The notes beneath the pieces were generated by a model. It saw only the letters and a list, made by a program, of their open reading frames with translations. It made no database searches and had not been told where the DNA came from. From Anaerolineae bacterium (GTDB lineage Bacteria; Chloroflexota; Anaerolineae; 4572-78; J111): a DNA stretch of 7,947 bases. The position numbers were made by a program, and so were the translations under genes. The stretch covers positions 1-7,947 of the forward strand of contig JAGRCC010000726.1 in assembly GCA_020433785.1 (NCBI GenBank). Direction: 5' to 3'. Below, in pieces: positions 6,389 through 7,947 of the stretch; position 1 is the stretch's first letter, and the number at the start of each line of letters is the position of its first letter.

Positions 6389-6417
6389 TTGCACCCACCG
6401 ACCGCCTCGGTTATCAT
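6389..6417 (+). promoter_or_regulatory. possible sigma-70-like promoter for the monooxygenase
   Basis: TTGCAC (6389-6394), 17 bases, then TATCAT (6412-6417). The -10 box matches the consensus at five of six positions and the -35 box only at three. It lies 43 bases before the ATG at 6461. Tentative. Confidence 0.35.
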
Positions 6418-6448
6418 AAATGTATTAAGCTAATAACCAATGCGTATT

Positions 6449-6452
6449 GGAG
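6449..6452 (+). promoter_or_regulatory. ribosome binding site fixing the start at 6461
   Basis: GGAG lies 8 bases before the ATG at 6461. An upstream in-frame ATG at 6440 has no such site and would add seven residues before the conserved first strand. Confidence 0.7.
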
Positions 6453-6460
6453 ATCAAACC

Positions 6461-6775
6461 ATGTTCGTTGTGATGAATCGCCTTCCGGTTAACCCAGACT
6501 ATGCCGCTCAATTCGAGGAGCGTTTTACTAATCGAGCCCGTGAAGTAGACAAAATGCCCGGATTTATTCGTAATCAGGTATTGCGCCCCGGCAACTCCGA
6601 GGATCCTTACATCGTCATGACGATGTGGCAGTCGCGACAGGATTTTGAGAACTGGATTAATTCGGAAGAATTCAAGAAAGGGCACGCGAAGTCCGGAACG
6701 CTTCCTCCAGAGACATTTCTTGGCCACGGCAAGCTAGAAACATTTGAAGTGATACTGGACACGTCGTTAGACTAA
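6461..6775 (+). CDS. antibiotic biosynthesis monooxygenase-fold protein, IsdG/MhuD-like heme oxygenase candidate
   Basis: A 104-aa protein with the ABM ferredoxin-like fold; dimeric members of the IsdG/MhuD/HmoA group open the heme ring and free iron in the cytoplasm. The sequence begins MFVVMNRLPVNPDYAAQFEERF, has the central MPGFIRNQVLRP strand, IVMTMWQSRQDFENWINSEEF, and GHAKSG. The Asn-Trp-His set that marks heme-degrading members is present at N6, W65 and H75, almost the numbering known from MhuD (N7/W66/H75) and IsdG (N7/W67/H77). Length is typical. No heme-uptake genes are adjacent, and no iron-box operator was recognised. Other ABM proteins oxidise polyketide quinones or have no known substrate, so heme degradation is likely but not certain. 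A nested palindrome starts 13 bases after the stop. Confidence 0.88.
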   Translation: MFVVMNRLPVNPDYAAQFEERFTNRAREVDKMPGFIRNQVLRPGNSEDPYIVMTMWQSRQDFENWINSEEFKKGHAKSGTLPPETFLGHGKLETFEVILDTSLD

Positions 6776-6788
6776 CATCAAAGGTAAC

Positions 6789-6919
6789 TACTCAGCAGTC
6801 CGACCAACGACCATTGTTTTGCGGGGATTTGGAGATTAGGCGATAAATTTTTCACATAAAATCTCCAAATCTCCTAATCTCCGCTAGAAATTTTCGATTT
6901 TTGATGTGTCTGCTGAGTA
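6789..6919. repeat. nested palindromic element after the monooxygenase
   Basis: Exact outer arms tactcagcag (6789-6798) and ctgctgagta (6910-6919) enclose an inner inverted repeat, 6821-6840 with 6865-6884, pairing at 17 of 20 positions (words such as ggagatt and aatctcc). The architecture resembles the element at 2518-2654, but both the inner and outer sequences differ. It starts 13 bases past a stop codon and has no coding capacity. Confidence 0.75.
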
Positions 6920-6934
6920 AATCCCATCAAAGAA

Positions 6935-6943
6935 TGATATACT
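6935..6943 (+). promoter_or_regulatory. extended -10 promoter for the ABC exporter gene
   Basis: TGATATACT contains TATACT (five of six to the -10 consensus) with the TGn extension. No good -35 is seen upstream, as is common with extended -10 promoters. Transcription would start near 6950, about 30 bases before the GTG start. Confidence 0.5.
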
Positions 6944-6979
6944 GGATGTCCTAAAAAGGTTTGATCGAGGTTGCAAACG

Positions 6980-7947
6980 GTGATTAATAATAGGCGTTTG
7001 GCCAGATATTCAGCAAAAGATCAAACTGCTTTTGCAAACAACAAAGCGTTAACCCTTTCAAGGCTTAAACAACTTGCCAGTTTACTGGGACGCAACCCCT
7101 GGCTTTTGGTTTTTATTTTGGTGATTTCTGTTTTATCTGTACTACTCGAGGGAGTGGGTTTAGGGGTTGTTTTAGCGTTATTACAGGGAAACACCACCCC
7201 GGCTAACGGCATGTCTCAATTTTATGGGGTTGAGGCGCTGGCTAAATGGCTTGGCAGCCTTGCGTTGATCAGGCGGGTTCAGTTTGCAGCCGTGGCTTTG
7301 GTTGCCATTACCCTGCTTCGTCAGGGAATGACCTGTGCTAATCAACTATTAACCGCCCGACAGCAGCTTAAGCTGGAGCATTATTTGAAGTTAGCCCTAT
7401 TTCAGCAACTCCACGCAGTTGAAATTCGGTTTATTTATCGCCAAAGTATTGGCCATTTGCTTACCTTTCTCAATAGTTATGTCAGTCAAACCATCTCCGC
7501 TGTTCAAAAAGCAATCACCTTGGTCATAAATCTTGTTCCCTTATTGGTTTATACAGGGTTGATGATGATTATCTCGTGGCAGCTGACACTCATAGCTTTG
7601 GGGTTGATTTTGGGTTTGCTTCTTTTAAGTAACTATGGTCTGACTGGAAATTTAGACCAAGTAAGTCGCGCCGAGAAATCCCTAAAAAAAGAAATGAAGG
7701 CGAACATGGTAGAAAGTTTGGCCGGGATGAAAATGCTTCATTTATACTCCAAAGAAAGTCACAGCCTGGCTCAGTTCGAAACCAAACTGGAGGCTTACCA
7801 AACTCACAGCTACGAGGGAATGCGATTAGTGAGCGTGAATAATTTTTTATTCAATCTGCTTAACGTGATTGCCTTGTGTATTATTATGTTGGCCGCCACT
7901 TTCCTACTCCCCACCCAAACCGAGGCCTGGTTAAGTATGATGGTGCT
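6980..7947 (+). CDS. ABC exporter, N-terminal transmembrane domain (partial, runs off window)
   Basis: 322 codons are open from a GTG at 6980 to the window edge; the 3' part is missing. GAGG at 6967-6970 lies 9 bases upstream, and an in-frame stop at 6962-6964 limits any longer start (a TTG at 6971 is the only alternative). The translation has a cytoplasmic lead of about 38 residues. Helix 1 contains WLLVFILVISVLSVLLEGVG, whose E-G-V-G ending is typical of helix 1 in MsbA-like exporters. Further helices lie at about 98-118, 175-198 and 199-217. The loop VESLAGMKMLHLYSKES matches the second intracellular loop that contacts the ATPase, and another helix lies at 289-310. By family, Walker A, the LSGGQ signature and Walker B should follow outside the window. 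The substrate is unknown; lipids, peptides or polysaccharide precursors are common for this type. Confidence 0.85.
   Translation, partial: MINNRRLARYSAKDQTAFANNKALTLSRLKQLASLLGRNPWLLVFILVISVLSVLLEGVGLGVVLALLQGNTTPANGMSQFYGVEALAKWLGSLALIRRVQFAAVALVAITLLRQGMTCANQLLTARQQLKLEHYLKLALFQQLHAVEIRFIYRQSIGHLLTFLNSYVSQTISAVQKAITLVINLVPLLVYTGLMMIISWQLTLIALGLILGLLLLSNYGLTGNLDQVSRAEKSLKKEMKANMVESLAGMKMLHLYSKESHSLAQFETKLEAYQTHSYEGMRLVSVNNFLFNLLNVIALCIIMLAATFLLPTQTEAWLSMMV

Larger units (their letters stand above)
6170..6460. other. divergent intergenic region
   Basis: This spacer separates the minus-strand membrane protein from the plus-strand monooxygenase. It holds no supported gene. Visible items are a loose inverted repeat (aaaacctc at 6209-6216 with gaggtttt at 6263-6270), the perfect 10-bp palindrome taactagtta (6283-6292), and the same octamer ttatcata at 6197-6204 and 6411-6418, near each gene start. 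The palindrome and octamers are possible regulator sites but could be chance. Confidence 0.4.

Overview
This window looks like bacterial chromosome from a Chloroflexota-type organism (Anaerolineae-like). That is an inference from three things: the style of the ECF sigma operon, the low-complexity Asp/Asn/Gly/Lys-rich exported proteins, and the many palindromic intergenic repeats. No 16S rRNA or other firm marker is present. Base composition is close to balanced, with AT-rich spacers. No tRNA, rRNA, CRISPR array, IS element or phage gene was recognised.

Region by region: 1-163 is a spacer whose left end carries a palindromic repeat. 164/170-772 is nadD (NAD biosynthesis). 773-991 is a spacer packed with four hairpins. 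992-3738 is the most interesting block: an ECF sigma factor, a translationally coupled single-pass membrane protein without a zinc anti-sigma motif, and a secreted very acidic protein. The last two end in nearly the same Gly/Asn/Lys tail. 3764-3799 is a textbook intrinsic terminator. 3837-5342 encodes a lipoprotein with a TolB/PD40-type beta-propeller and is followed by a strong hairpin. 5486-6169 (minus strand) is an unrecognised six-helix membrane protein. 6461-6775 (plus strand, divergent from it) is an IsdG/MhuD-like antibiotic-biosynthesis-monooxygenase-fold protein with the Asn-Trp-His active-site set. 6980 to the window end is the start of an ABC exporter cut by the window edge; its ATPase domain is not visible.

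How the genes may work together: the sigma factor and membrane protein overlap by ATGA and are probably a sigma/anti-sigma pair. The secreted protein downstream is a candidate target or ligand of that pair, because it shares the membrane protein's extracytoplasmic tail. The propeller lipoprotein lies beyond a terminator and has its own ribosome binding site, so it is probably a separate unit, although it may also act in the envelope. nadD, the monooxygenase and the ABC exporter look unrelated to this block.

A second theme is the spacers. Every plus-strand gene that ends in the window, apart from the overlapping sigma gene, is followed within 13-25 bases by an inverted repeat. Two are clean hairpins, one of them with a T-tract. 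Three are imperfect, multi-layer palindromes that look like dispersed repeat elements sitting where a terminator would be expected.
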